A stretch of 64,000 nucleotides of DNA from Ectocarpus siliculosus (Eukaryota > Sar > Phaeophyceae > Ectocarpales > Ectocarpaceae): positions 3,582,414 to 3,646,413 of the forward strand of contig FN649734.1 in assembly GCA_000310025.1 (NCBI GenBank). The letters run 5' to 3'. A program made the translations under genes and the position numbers. A model generated the notes under the pieces. That model worked only from the letters and a program-made list of their open reading frames with translations. It was not told where the DNA came from and searched no databases. Shown here one piece after another: positions 32,401 through 44,100 of this stretch (within the stretch, counting starts at the first letter, position 1; each line of letters opens with the position of its first letter).

Positions 32401-35400
32401 CTATTAAGGTGATTCGATGAATGTCACATAGCGGCTCTCGGCGATTCTCTGGGTGTGCGGGTTGTAGATGGGGTAGGACCTGCCCTCCTTGCCGTGACCA
32501 CAAGCAAGCGTGATGCCTTCCTAAACCTTTCCTTCCAGCTTGTTGACGTGACTTTCCCTGTGAAACAGCACCCGAGCACCGATGGTCTGGATTCCCGACA
32601 GGTCTGAGTCTTCACCGAACAGCCTTGACGAGGGAGAGTTCCCACTAGTAGCGGAAAGGAGAACTTGGGTAGTCCTGTGCCGATGAGGATGCACCGCGTC
32701 CTGTTCACGATAGTCATTCCATTGCGTGCTGACAGTAAGTTTTGCTCGGGAGTGCTGTTGGCGGCGAACTCCATCTGAATTTGCCGTCTCCTTGCCGTAG
32801 TTCCTGTAGTAGTCGACCACGTATTCTCCGCCCTTGCCACACCTCAGGAGTTGCACCCTGAGTCCCATGGGGGCCACGTAGTCTTGACTGAAGTACGGTC
32901 CGTGTGTCGAGCGCCTCGTCCATGGATGAAATCGGATAACGTTTCTTCCGTCTTGGGTGAGAATGATCCGTTAATTTGCTGATGTACATCGAGCCTTTCT
33001 CTGCTTGAGGCTGGAAGAGTTCGGCCAGATCCGTGTAGATGAGCTAGCCTATACGGTGAAGTGTTCTTTTTAGTCCGATGCCTTGGGGTGACTTCGTGCA
33101 CTCTTGCCGAGCTTGCAAGCCTTGCATGGCTTGAGGTGTCATCTTTATTCATGAGACCCGAGTCAGGTTTGAACCGAAAATTTTATGGTGACCTCGTGGG
33201 GTGTCCAAGGCAACAGTGGCATTTCTCGGCGTCCTCGTTCGTGATGAGGGGCGCCGATTCCTCTTGAGTGGATGTCTTGCACAGTAGAATGTTGAAGTCG
33301 GTCAAAAAGACTTTCCATGCTTCCGTCGAGGAAAACAAATGACGCTCTTCTCTTCTCAAGTCTTGCACCGTTGGATACGGCGGTCTTGATTCCCTTTTCT
33401 TGGTCAGCTCCAATGAGAAGAGGTTTCTCCCAATCCCTGGAACTAGTCGTGATGGACAGACGTGCGGTCTGCTTCTCTCCATTGATGACGGTTACTTCGC
33501 AGCGTATTAGGCCTGTAACGGTTCCGCGCAGCTTATGTAGGCCGGCCGTTGTAGTTTCACGGGCACGAATATGATAGGGACAACTAGTCTTATCGTCCTT
33601 GTCCCGGGAAAACTTGCCGTCGATGTAGTGGTCGGAAGCTCCGCTGTCCACCGTCATCGATAAGTTCTTGGTGCTGTCCTCTGACGTGATGGGGGCTTCT
33701 ACCTCTTCGGTCATTGCTGCAAGCACGTCGCCCATGGCGTTCTGGTTACCTTTTCTCCTGATCGGATGCCGAATCTAATATTTCCCCGTGCTTATTTACC
33801 CAAGCGATGTCACCTGTGGAGACGTTGGCGCCTGACCCTTCCTCCTCAGTAGCTCTGGCGAAGGATGTTTCTCCCTGTTGATTTCCTCCCTTGGAGCCCG
33901 AACTCGGCAGGGATTTTCAAATCCTCTGGGCGTGGCATTCGGAGTCATCGCGGGAATTCACCTTGTGGAGAGAACCTCAGTTTTTGTTCCCACCCTGATC
34001 TCGGTCTTCCCGGGGCTGAACATTTTTGGGCTGTTCTTGGACTGTCGTCCACCCCCTGCTTCGTGTACTCGCTATTGAAGTGTCGGGGTTGGCCGCGCCC
34101 ATGGAATTTGACCTCCGATTTCTTGTACTTCCTGGAACCGGCCGACTTTGCCGTTCCCCTCCCGCTTCGTCTGGATCTCGTGGGTCCATTCATGCGCATG
34201 TTGCGCATGAGGAGTTGTAGATCTACCAGTGAGTATTCAGGATCTCCGACGGCTTGGAAACGGATTAAGTCGTGTACTTCAGTGACATCCCAGCCATAAT
34301 GATGTCCATTTTCCTGTGCTTCGATACAACAACCTCGCCCACCACCTCTAGCCTTCCGCAGAGCTGGCCGTGTTTCGTGATGAAGATGTCCGGGTGGGAG
34401 CTTTCACCTTCCGTCCGGACGTTTGCAAGTCTTGCCATTAGGGCCTGCCTTCTGTGGGAAGGTGTGCCTTAGTACTTGCGATTCGGTGCAAGACACCCCT
34501 CCCGACCATCAGTTTTCTGACCTTGAGGGCTTCGGTGATTGTGGAGTAAGCATCGTGCTGCCCCGTTCGTCGTCAGGAACAATTAGCATGGTGCTGGTGT
34601 GTGTCTTGTAGAGTCTTCGGTCCCCACGGGGCTGGCAGAAAGCCTACGCGGCGTCCAAAGGGCTGCGGTAGCTTGTTCTGCTGCAGGGTCGTTTCCTGCT
34701 GCCCCTGTAGTTTGGACACTTGCTCCAACAAGTTTGCGGTCCCAATCAGCGGCTCATTCGCTGGACACCAGGGCATCCTGGGTGTCTACACGCGTATACT
34801 TTCCGTCTTGCCGAGACTCACCGGTCAAAATCTCGAAGATGTCGTTTATGGAGATCTCCAGTACAGATATCGTGATGGTTTTCCACTCCTCATACTTGAG
34901 AGCGTTACCATGGAACTGAGGAACACCACACTACAGAATTCGACAAACGAAGTTTTTCTACAAACGGAGAAAAGGATGCTTCATCTCGTGTCTCTTTTCA
35001 GAACTAAAGAAACTTGTGCGCATCTGCAGCTAGAACACCAACGACGGCTCAGACCAACTCTGAGTTGGCCGCCCCTTACACCTGAGCTAGGGTTCGAGCT
35101 ACGTTGTCTCCTAACGGCGAAGCGAAGAATGTTCGCACGTCTCTTTAAAAACAAGTAGTAAGGAACAAGCTCACCTCAACGTCGCAAACTTCGCCCCATG
35201 TCATGCTGACGCCTCGTGGGAACGCCTCGCCCGCATCCGGTTCGGGGTCAATGACGACCCCGTTCCAAATCTTCAACAATATGTTTTCGGGAACGCCATC
35301 GTTGAATTAACGCGCTGCAACTGTCGTCGTTTTGATTCTTGGTGGTGGTGTTGGATGGTTGCTGGTGGCGGTGACTATCGGGGACATTCCTTAACAGAAC

Positions 35401-36660
35401 CCAACCGCAGTGGAACAACAAGGGACGGGCGCCCTACAACAATATATAGTCTACACTGCTCACCCTTCGACCTACTCCACCCGTGAAAGTCTCCCCACTG
35501 ACGACCGTGTAGGAAGTTCGGTTTGCGATGATCGTCTGCCAAAGCATGGGACGATCGTCGGACGGCTGGAGGGTGAGAGGGGGTCCAATCTACACTAGAA
35601 TAGTGTGCGAGGTGCACCATTGTACGGAACCGTGCTGGACTTACGAGGTACGTGAGAGTTGTGGCCATGTTTCCTGAATTCGAGCCAAGCGCTACACCAC
35701 CACTGGACCAACCTCGTTAGCACTCAACGCGAACTGGAGGAGTGGTGCGTCTTCTGCTTGAACCAGGCTGTCGCACAGCAGCTCGCCCAGCTGGACCTCA
35801 CCAAGTACTGAACGATTCGCAATTTGATCAGCGATAGGTGAAACGAGGTTGGGGTGCTAGGCCCTGCTTGTTATACGGCGCTCCACGTGGTACGTACTTC
35901 CGTTCACGTGCGCCTCTACTCTCGTACCCTAGTATTCCTCAATCAAGAACGCCTGCAACGCGTATTTCACAGGTATTCATGTATTGTTGCCCTTTACGAC
36001 AGCTACCTTTATGCCACGGAAGCTGGAACTTAAACAGTTTCGAAGCACCATCTCCAGCGTTTCATCGACCACCGCCAACGATGTTCGGCGGTAGGTTAGG
36101 CCCTACCTTTCCTTGTAGTGGCACACAGGTTGTTGCCAGAACACTTTGAGATAGTCCACATACATGCATAGCTCACCTGTGACTTGCTCGTCAACCTCGA
36201 GCGTTTCGGCAAGTTCTTTCTCCACGGCTGACACATTCGTGAAAACTCCCGATGAATTCGACAGGACCGTGTCTCCCACCGCGGTTGATGTGTTGGTTGA
36301 TATGAGCTCCAAGGCGTACACGACTGACGAGGACGACGATGAAGAGGACGAGTTCGCCCAGACAGACCCGCTTACGTCCGTTTCAGATGACCATGATGAA
36401 TTTGTGGCTACAGAATCGACAGCGTCAGCTGTTGAGTTCAGGGATGTCGAGTTCGTGGTCGTCTCCCCCTCAATCTCAGATATACTCCCGTTGAGAACAG
36501 TGGACAAAGGGCTTGAGAAAGAGGAAGGGGATGCACTGCGCAACGGTCGGACAGAACCGATTCCTGCGAAGGGGACGCCATGGAGGGATCTTTGGCAGAG
36601 TCCACTGTCCAGCGCCGCAAAAAATACTAGCAGGGCGTGCCCAAAGGTTGGTAGACTCAT
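27718..36660 (-). CDS. Secreted metzincin metalloprotease (7 exons seen, 3' end unresolved)
   Basis: Exons in order are 36660-36177, 30668-30571, 30491-30279, 29767-29615, 29263-29118, 28812-28627 and 27856-27718. All have GT-AG borders and every phase agrees, giving at least 473 residues. Exon 1 starts with a signal peptide (MSLPTFGHALLVFFAALDSG) and a Ser/Asn-rich region with many N-glycosylation sites. The catalytic domain follows the family order: VMVLYTNM strand, LRDEYGADIVLLV with ACGIA, then the zinc site HEFGHNLGCAHNRE (HExxHxxGxxH). The Met-turn TIMSY is followed by NYFANPDVSYLDQPTGT. This matches M12B/reprolysin-like metalloendopeptidases, which cut extracellular proteins using a zinc ion. 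The second exon's acceptor is weak but its phase is right. Intron 1 is 5.5 kb because it contains a retroelement fossil. Confidence 0.85.
28501..28556. repeat. (CAA)n microsatellite
   Basis: About 15 imperfect-to-perfect CAA units lie in the intron between protease exons 28812-28627 and 27856-27718. Confidence 0.9.
29425..29471. repeat. (CTG)n microsatellite
   Basis: About 14 CTG units (CAG on the gene strand) lie in the intron between protease exons 29767-29615 and 29263-29118. Confidence 0.9.
31180..34210 (-). mobile_element. Fossil Ty1/copia-like retrotransposon in an intron
   Basis: Minus-strand segments occur in the copia order: a nucleocapsid-like basic region (about 34200-33950), protease with an Asp-Ser-Gly-Ala-Ser motif (about 33700), integrase (about 32880-32520), reverse transcriptase end (about 31640-31460) and RNase H (about 31420-31190). 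The copy is broken many times. I recognise no LTRs, so true ends may extend beyond this core. It lies in the same orientation as the metalloprotease gene, wholly inside its first intron. It looks old. Confidence 0.8.
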
Positions 36661-38590
36661 GACGCAGCTCGATCAGCTGCTGTTTGCCTTCCTTGATGCC
36701 TGCAGGCAACACCACGAGGACAGTAACGATGTCATCAGCAGCAACTCCGGCAAAGGACATTACCAGTGAGTGGTGTCTTCACAACACACGTGGGGAAGCT
36801 CTACATTATGTAGTACATTTGACATACAGGTAGGTGTACAGCAAATACAAGGTCGACGGGTTCGTGAGAGGTGCTCACCCAACCACTTCGAGACACCGTT
36901 CAACTGCAACACACAGCAGTGCGGCTGTGTTGGCGTTCTGTTCGACGTATTGTGCTCTTGTGTTCGGTTTGTACTCGCTTCAGTTGAACCTATACGGGCC
37001 TACACAATTGGTGTGTTGCTGTTGTTGTTCTTCTTCTGGTCTTGCCAAACAATAAAAGGCCAACCTGCCGAGCTATGGAGATCCTCGTCGAAGGTAGAAT
37101 GGGAATTGCGTGATGTATGCAGAAAATGACACAAGCCGACCCAGGAGGCACCCCGATCCGGGCTTTGTGTCGAAAGCAAACGTGACTGCAAGGCGTGACA
37201 TCCATCGAGGAACAAAAACGTCGAGGTCGTCGTGGCGAAAATGCAGATTTCTAACCACTGGCCACCACTCACTGGCGCTTGACAATGTGGCATGCTGGCG
37301 ACAAATCTGCTGCAGTCGGGGAAATATTGTCGTCGTAGTTGTGTTCCGTTCTCCCCAGGGCAACAATTCATGAACGAGAAGATTGTATGTACAACAACAG
37401 CAGCATCGAGCAAACAGTACATGTTGGCGGAACAACATATTGCACATGCCTCCCCGAAGTTCTCTACGTTTGCAGGTGTGAGAAGCTTGTGCACAGGCTC
37501 TGCAGATGGGCGTCAACTCTTCCTCGAGGGTAATTCTGCTCAAGAAGAACCTTTGCAGGCGACGATGAGTGTAGTACTTGCCCAAAGCATAGCACATTGA
37601 AGGATTGTGAGAACTGACCCTTAGGCTGAACACGCACACTACTGTACGTGCATGTATTATACATGTACGAACGCTGCGGTACCTGACAATTTGGGCCTTT
37701 CGCGAGCCCAAGGTTCCAAGATCTACCCCTCTCTCCTTGCCTCGAAGTTACCACATGCTCCTGTGCTTACTTCTCCTTGCCTCGAAGTTACCACATGGTC
37801 CTGTGCTTAGAAAAAGACGTCGGTGGTCTATGGTGCGATGGGAGGGACACATGTACCGCGTACCGTTGTAAGACTACAGGAGTAGAGATGGCAGATGTGC
37901 ACTATGCCATGGAGTAATCCGCCGTTTCGGGACCTACCTACAGTAGTCTCGCCGCATCGCCGCATGCACGAACCAGAACGCCAACGTCACAAAACTGGTT
38001 CACCCGCCCAGTTCACCTTCCCTGTTGTATGCACGGAGTAAATCGTCTTCCAGCAGCAGCCGAACCTCTCCCCAGCCTCCTTGTACGCACCTCGCCTTAG
38101 AACCCCGCCTGTGCTGCCAACGAGGAGGTAGCGAATCACCTCATATTTTCCCTTGTAATTTGTCGTTGAAATTCTTTCGTTTTGGGACCTGGGACGCACT
38201 TCCCGCCGCGGACATGCCTTATCAGAAGATGGGAAGGCTATTGAGTTGGGGTGGTGATTTCGCGCGACTTCTGCTGTGGTGGGCGATGCTTTTTTGGTAG
38301 AGTGTGAGAAGAGCACCGGTTTTGACAGTCTCGCGCCAGCGCGGCGGAACCAAGGAAAAAATGTTCGGAAAAAGAGTAAGATGGGCTACAGAGTTACGCC
38401 GCATTTTGTCCGAACCGGCCTTATATTGGGGAGCAGAGGAAGTACAAGGTTCTTTCTAATGAAAGCCCCAAAGCAATCGCCATCGATCATCACTCCCGAC
38501 GCGTTGGTATGTTAGCATCCGCATGACAGTATACCTGTATCTGCAGGGTGATTTCTTTCTTTGCTGCCGCGGTGACGACACCTCTGCTCC
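36661..38590. other. 5' flank of the protease gene, no recognised gene
   Basis: Holds the presumed promoter and 5' leader of the minus-strand protease gene and a small tandem duplication. Open frames here do not resemble known proteins. Confidence 0.5.
37733..37812 (+). repeat. 40-bp tandem duplication
   Basis: Two adjacent copies start at 37733 and 37773 and are nearly identical (ctccttgcctcgaagttacc then acatgctcctgtgctta). Confidence 0.9.
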
Positions 38591-39445
38591 GGTGTCTTAT
38601 GTCCTTCATTGTGAGCCGTGCCAACACAATGCCAGTCTTCGTACGGCAAACGCCGCCCTCTAGATCGAGTTTGGCCTGGTGGAGAAGATATGGCCAATTT
38701 ACTTTCACCGGCCTGTGAGCCTCTGAGCCCCCGTGGGAGACGCCCACTAGTCCATTTGGGGTGCCCGATGGCTTTTATGATGGCTGTGAGCGGTGCCAAC
38801 ACAATGCGAGCCTCTGTAGGGCTAACGGGGCCCTTTAGATTATTATAAGAGTTTGTTGGCCTGGTGGAGCAGATATGGCTTTGCTCCACCAACCTTTGAG
38901 CCACTGAGCCCCCCTTGGTGGGCGTTTCTCTGCACTCACTGGTCCGATTGCGGTGCCCGATGGCGTGAATGATAGCTGGGAGACGTGCCACCACGGTACA
39001 ACAATCAGATTTAGCCGTGGTAAAGCTACGTGACGGGAGGTGTAGCGGGACTAATGATGTTTATCGCCCCCCCGTAGATGCTGTGGAACCCCCTCTGTTG
39101 ACCATATCTCTTTGGGAACATATCAAATGTGAGTGTCCGATAGCTTGTAAGAACGGTATGGACCGTTCCGGCACGATGCGAAAGGTTTGGGGTAAATTGG
39201 AGATGTGTGGACGGAGGTTCGAGACGATTACCACTTCCTGAGATGCTACGAAACCGTCCCCTTTTTCGGCTTATCTCTGCAGCCACTGGTCCGATTCAGC
39301 TTCTAGAGAACGCTTGTTTCAGATAGCTGTAGCACATTCCTACACGATACAACTAGTTTGAGGTCGATTGGAGCTCTGCGGGGGAAAATCTGCCTGGTGG
39401 AGCAAATACGAAGTTACTCCACCGGTGGAGCAAACAGCATTGCCG
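38590..39445 (+). repeat. Diverged repeat cluster (three related units)
   Basis: Three degenerate units share blocks such as gccaacacaatgc and gcctggtggagcagatatgg, the first two about 188 bp apart. The third unit (39025-39445) is the best match to an inverted copy at 53267-53673. The units contain the palindrome ctccaccggtggag. This is a dispersed non-coding repeat family, possibly a MITE relative. Confidence 0.75.
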
Positions 39446-39882
39446 CTTCATTTTTCATGTTTCCCTGCTAAAGGTCGCCACACTCATCTCATACTTGCAC
39501 AGACCTGTACAACCTTGGGTGGTGCTCCCGTGGTCGTCTTCGTACGCAAAGATGCACAAGAATGGTGCTCGCTAATATTCTCATCTAAATGAACGGTGCT
39601 ATTGGTGCTATACAATGCAAACCTCGAAACAGATTGGCAGCATGCCGCTGATGCACGCCAAGAACAACCAGCATCCGCCCTGTCTTGTATCTCGCAACCA
39701 CTGTACACATCAAGAGAAGCAAGAGTCCGCCAAAACACAACGGTCGTTTACTCCCAAGGTTGGAGCTTCTGGTGATGCCGCTGGCATTACGCGTTTTGAA
39801 GTGGCCGCCAACATCAACGAAGCAAGTCGATCATTAGTAACCACACGCGCGAATACATCACTGGAGCGTCAACATACATAAT

Positions 39883-40816
39883 CATATATACCGAAACATG
39901 CAGGGAACATTATCCAGCTTCGTGTTGCACCAACACAATGCGACCGACTCAATACCGAAGCAAAACAATTGCTACGACGTTACCATGAACATAGCACTGG
40001 CAGACGTAAAATGCCCGCAAAACCGTCAAAATTCAAATCATATATACCGAAACATGCATGGAACATTATCCAGCTTCGTGTTGCACCAACACAATGCGAC
40101 CGACTCAATACCGAAGCAACACAATTGCTACGATGTTACCATGAACATAGCACTGGCAGACGTAAAATGCCCGCAAAACCGTCAAAATTCAAATCATATA
40201 TACCGAAACATGCATGGAACATTATCCAGCTTCGTGTTGCACCAACACAATGCAACCGACTCAATACCGAAGCAAAACAATTGCTACGACGTTACCATGA
40301 ACATAGCACTGGCAGACGTAAAATGCCCGCAAAACCGTCAAAATTCAAATCATATATACCGAAACATGCATGGAACATTATCCAGCTTCGTGTTGCACCA
40401 ACGCAATGCAACGGACTCAATACCGAAGCAAAACAATTGCGACGACGTTACCATGAACGTAGCACTGGCAGACGTAAAATGCCCGCAAAACCGTCAACAT
40501 ACATAATCATATATACCGAAACATGCAGGGAACATTATCCAGCTTCGTATTGCACCAACGCAATGCAACGGACTCAATACCGAAGCAACACAATTGCTAC
40601 GGCGTTACCATGGACGTAGCACTGGCAGACGTAAAATGCCCGCAAAACCGTCAAAATTCAAATCATATATACCGAAACATGCAGGGAACATTATCCAGCT
40701 TCGTATTACACCAACGCAATGCAACCGACTCAATACCGAAGCAAAAACAAATGATACTACGTTAGGTATCATGAAAGTAGCACCGGCAGACGTTAAATGC
40801 CCACAAAACGGATTCA
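39883..40816 (+). repeat. 156-bp tandem array, six units
   Basis: Units start at 39883, 40039, 40195, 40351, 40508 and 40664. The last is decayed after about 40745. Spacing is 156 bp except for one 157-bp step. Each unit begins catatataccgaaacatgc. Because 156 is divisible by three, two forward frames stay open across most of the array. One of them repeats a 52-residue peptide containing SSFVLHQHNATDSIPKQ. Units 1 and 5 share a variant leader (caacatacataat), hinting at a four-unit higher-order duplication. The array ends about 330 bp beyond the stop codon of the flavocytochrome gene. No start signal or splice context argues for translation. Confidence 0.9.
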
Positions 40817-41147
40817 GGTAACGTCGTGTGAACGGGTTGTCAAGAAACACAAATCACTCAAGCTACACCATATATTCCAAAGTAATTTCTGAGGGATTTT
40901 CCGCTCAACGTTGTACGTCAAGGGGTAGAACGATCTGCGTCGTACTGACGTCGTTTGTGTTCGGATCACCTCCAAGTCCGCATTGTGGTCCACAGGTAAC
41001 ATGGGAGGAGCAAAGGGGCTGATACGAGACACTTGATTTTCGTCTTCCATTTTGTAGGCATCATTACTGACGTCTGAGAGGGAACCCCGTCCGTCGGTCG
41101 TGGATGGCCAGGGTGTAAGGATGGCGCGACCGTAATGTTGGCACCTT

Positions 41148-44100
41148 TCACTGGACGGAACTGCCGACGTACTTGATGCCACGCCTAGCGCACGTCTCGC
41201 GAAGAAGCGCGTTGATGCCCCCACCACCGCAGAAGTAAACCTCCGTTTCTTGGGAAACTTCACCGATGATGTTCTGAGTAAGTACCAGACATGCGAACAC
41301 CAGGGGCAACGCCCGCCAACACGGGTTCGCAAACGTATCGTACCGTCGAACGTAGCCGGCCAACAAAGAAATGGAACGTGTCGTGTCGCGCTGACAGAGA
41401 AATGTCAACACAAAAAAAGAATGCAATACTGTCATTTTTACCAGAACACATGCCAGTACATGTGCGTTTTTCCACGTGCACGCGGTAGGCGGGTATTCTC
41501 TAGGGTGCGGACGTCGACCTTCATGGCGGCGTGGCGTCTGACAAGAACGTTTAATTGTCCATTAATACTCACTACAACAAGCAGTGAATGTATGGGACGG
41601 AATGTCGGTCGCTCACCTTGATGTCCAGACGACCCATGACCAGCTCGGGCTCGGGGCCGCTGGCCTCATCAACAATCTGCGAACGAAGAAGCCCAGCGAG
41701 GAATGAATAATTTTGCGCAACATATTGGTGAAGAGAGTGTCGGGTGGAGATTATTCCAGTTCTCCAACGATAAGGACGTACATAGCCTACAGAAGTAGCG
41801 TAGGTCATCGGATAAGCCGTCGGTCTACGCGAACGACACGATCTGTCTTTACTCGCCAAAGCGGAGAGGAGTTGTGGCGAAATATGAGGTGTGACCGACA
41901 AAGGTCGAGGGTCCCCAACAGTTTGTGGTTTGCAACCGTCGATATGGTCGAGTACACGAGGGAGGTGAGTACTGATAAAGGTGGGTGAGATGACCGCAAA
42001 AAACATCGGGTCCAGCCTGTCTAGCTAGTGATGGGAGCGACGAGAGGCCGCGTTCCCGTTCCTCCGTGCTACTGGAAGCGTATGATCAACCCCATGGCTC
42101 TGACTGGTCTGTGGTCATCAGGGAAATTTCACCGTGGGTGTGTTCTGTGTGCTACTTGTGCAGTCCCTCCGATACTTCGTTGCCAGGAAAAAGCGTCGTT
42201 CCCGGAAGGCTACCATTCCCACACGTATTACAGCACTCAACACCAACACCACTTTCCCCCACTGTCATTCAGTATTTACCTGAAGATCTTCGTGGCGTGT
42301 CAGAGCGGTCTGGATGTGAATCCCGGGGGACCGCTCGGCGAGAAGGGTGTTGGTGACGAACTGAAGCAGTGCCAGGCTAGCAGAGGAATAGTACACCGAA
42401 ACCGGCCGCAAAGGCACGATGTTGTTGGCCCTAACATACCCGATGAAGTCAAGCACGAGAGCCGCTCCCGCACCTGTAGCAACGATCTTATCCAAGCGAT
42501 GCGCGCGATGGATGCAACAGGCACGATGAAAGGCACGATGTTATCCACATCTTTGCAAAGAATTTGAACCAAGTTGAAAACCCGCAAGGGTCAGACGTGC
42601 GGAAGCAACCGGATGCCGCACTGATGCCTAGGAATCATCGGTTGGTCTCGAATCGGAAACGTTTATCAACCAATGGCTTCACCATTGGTTGCGTCAACGT
42701 GACATCCGTCCCACATTGCCATCAGCGCACTAGACCGACCAACTGGTTGGTTGGTTCCAGCCACAACACGTTTCAACAACCCTCCGAAGGTTTCTCGACA
42801 ACGTTCCAATAAATCGCAAATCCCGTAGCCGTTCGTACCAGCAGGGGGGGCAAGTGTGGGAACTCCACCAGGCGGCCGTACTCTGAACGGTAGGGCCCGT
42901 AGGTGCGAAGCTCAAACGTTGGGTTCCGCTGAGCCGCCTCAAGGTCGGCGATGCTCGAAGTCTCGGGGTCACGGAAGATCCTCAAGATGAATGTGAGCCC
43001 CATACAGCTGCACTTCCTGTATCGGGGTATACCATTCCATGGACGCGTGTGGCCGTTGCCACGGTTGGTAAATGTGCACGCTGTGGTTGAATTCTACGGA
43101 GTGGATCGCGTAGACAGTGATTCTTTGTATGGGAGCAGGTATAAGGGCCACTAATAGCTACTTGGATACCGATATTCGAGCAGACGCGATCCCTCGATGA
43201 GTATCGAATGACCCACCACGCAACCGTTCCCCGTGAATGGGAGGCTTGTGGAAATCTAGTGCTGCCATTTCTGTCCCATGAGCCTATCGTTTTCGGGACA
43301 ACCGTGAATCGACTAGCACGAGTGTTGGACTTGACAGGAATTCGGTGCAACTGACGTACATACACGTGCTCATACGTTATGTCGGCTGGTCGTCGAGCGA
43401 GTGCACGGGGAAACGTTAGGACGGCATGCACTCTATTCAGCGTTCCAGAACCTGCTGCCGCTGAATGTCTCCTTGCAATCATATCCTCGACTCACTTGGC
43501 TTTGGACGTCCTCCGGTTTACTTTAACGATGGCCATCTTGCTCCAAGACCCTGCCTGGATTGTTGCCAGCTGCCCTTTCTCAGCGTCAGCCTTGCGGTAC
43601 TCTTTGAAAGCTGTCGTGTTGAGTCTCTTGATCACCGCCTTTCTGTTTGCCCCCCCGACATCGGCACCGGTCTTCTCTCTGACAAGCTTGTCAGGCCTTA
43701 CAGGATAAGCGTGCAAACCGGGGACATGCGGAGTTCATGAGATGAGCCGCGGCAACATTGTACAGACGCGACCTTCGGCGCACTCAACAATACTTCCTGA
43801 ATTGCGACGAGGATTTCTGCCACACCACAACAGATTGCTTAAACCTTGCACGAAGAAAATGCGCACGAAGTCAAGGACAACGTACTACTGTAGACCGGCC
43901 AAGACATACGTATATGATCGTGCATGACGTGTAGCAGTGTGGGCCCGGCCGAGAGAAGTTTTCTTGATTGAAGACTGCCTGTAGGCAACATGATGCGAAA
44001 ACGTTCGTCTCCTCGCAGGCATAATCCTGCCACTGGTCTCCGGGTCTTCGGTAAGGCAAGGTCTCCGCAAATCGCATGTAAACACTCGCACTCTAACCAA

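Noticed and set aside
30960-35160. LTR pair around the intronic copia-like fossil
   Set aside because: I compared both flanks by eye and found no convincing direct repeat, so no LTR is claimed.
43033-43122. Extra exon of the flavocytochrome between 43496 and 43007
   Set aside because: It would leave a 25-base intron. Joining 43496 directly to 43007 also fits in phase.
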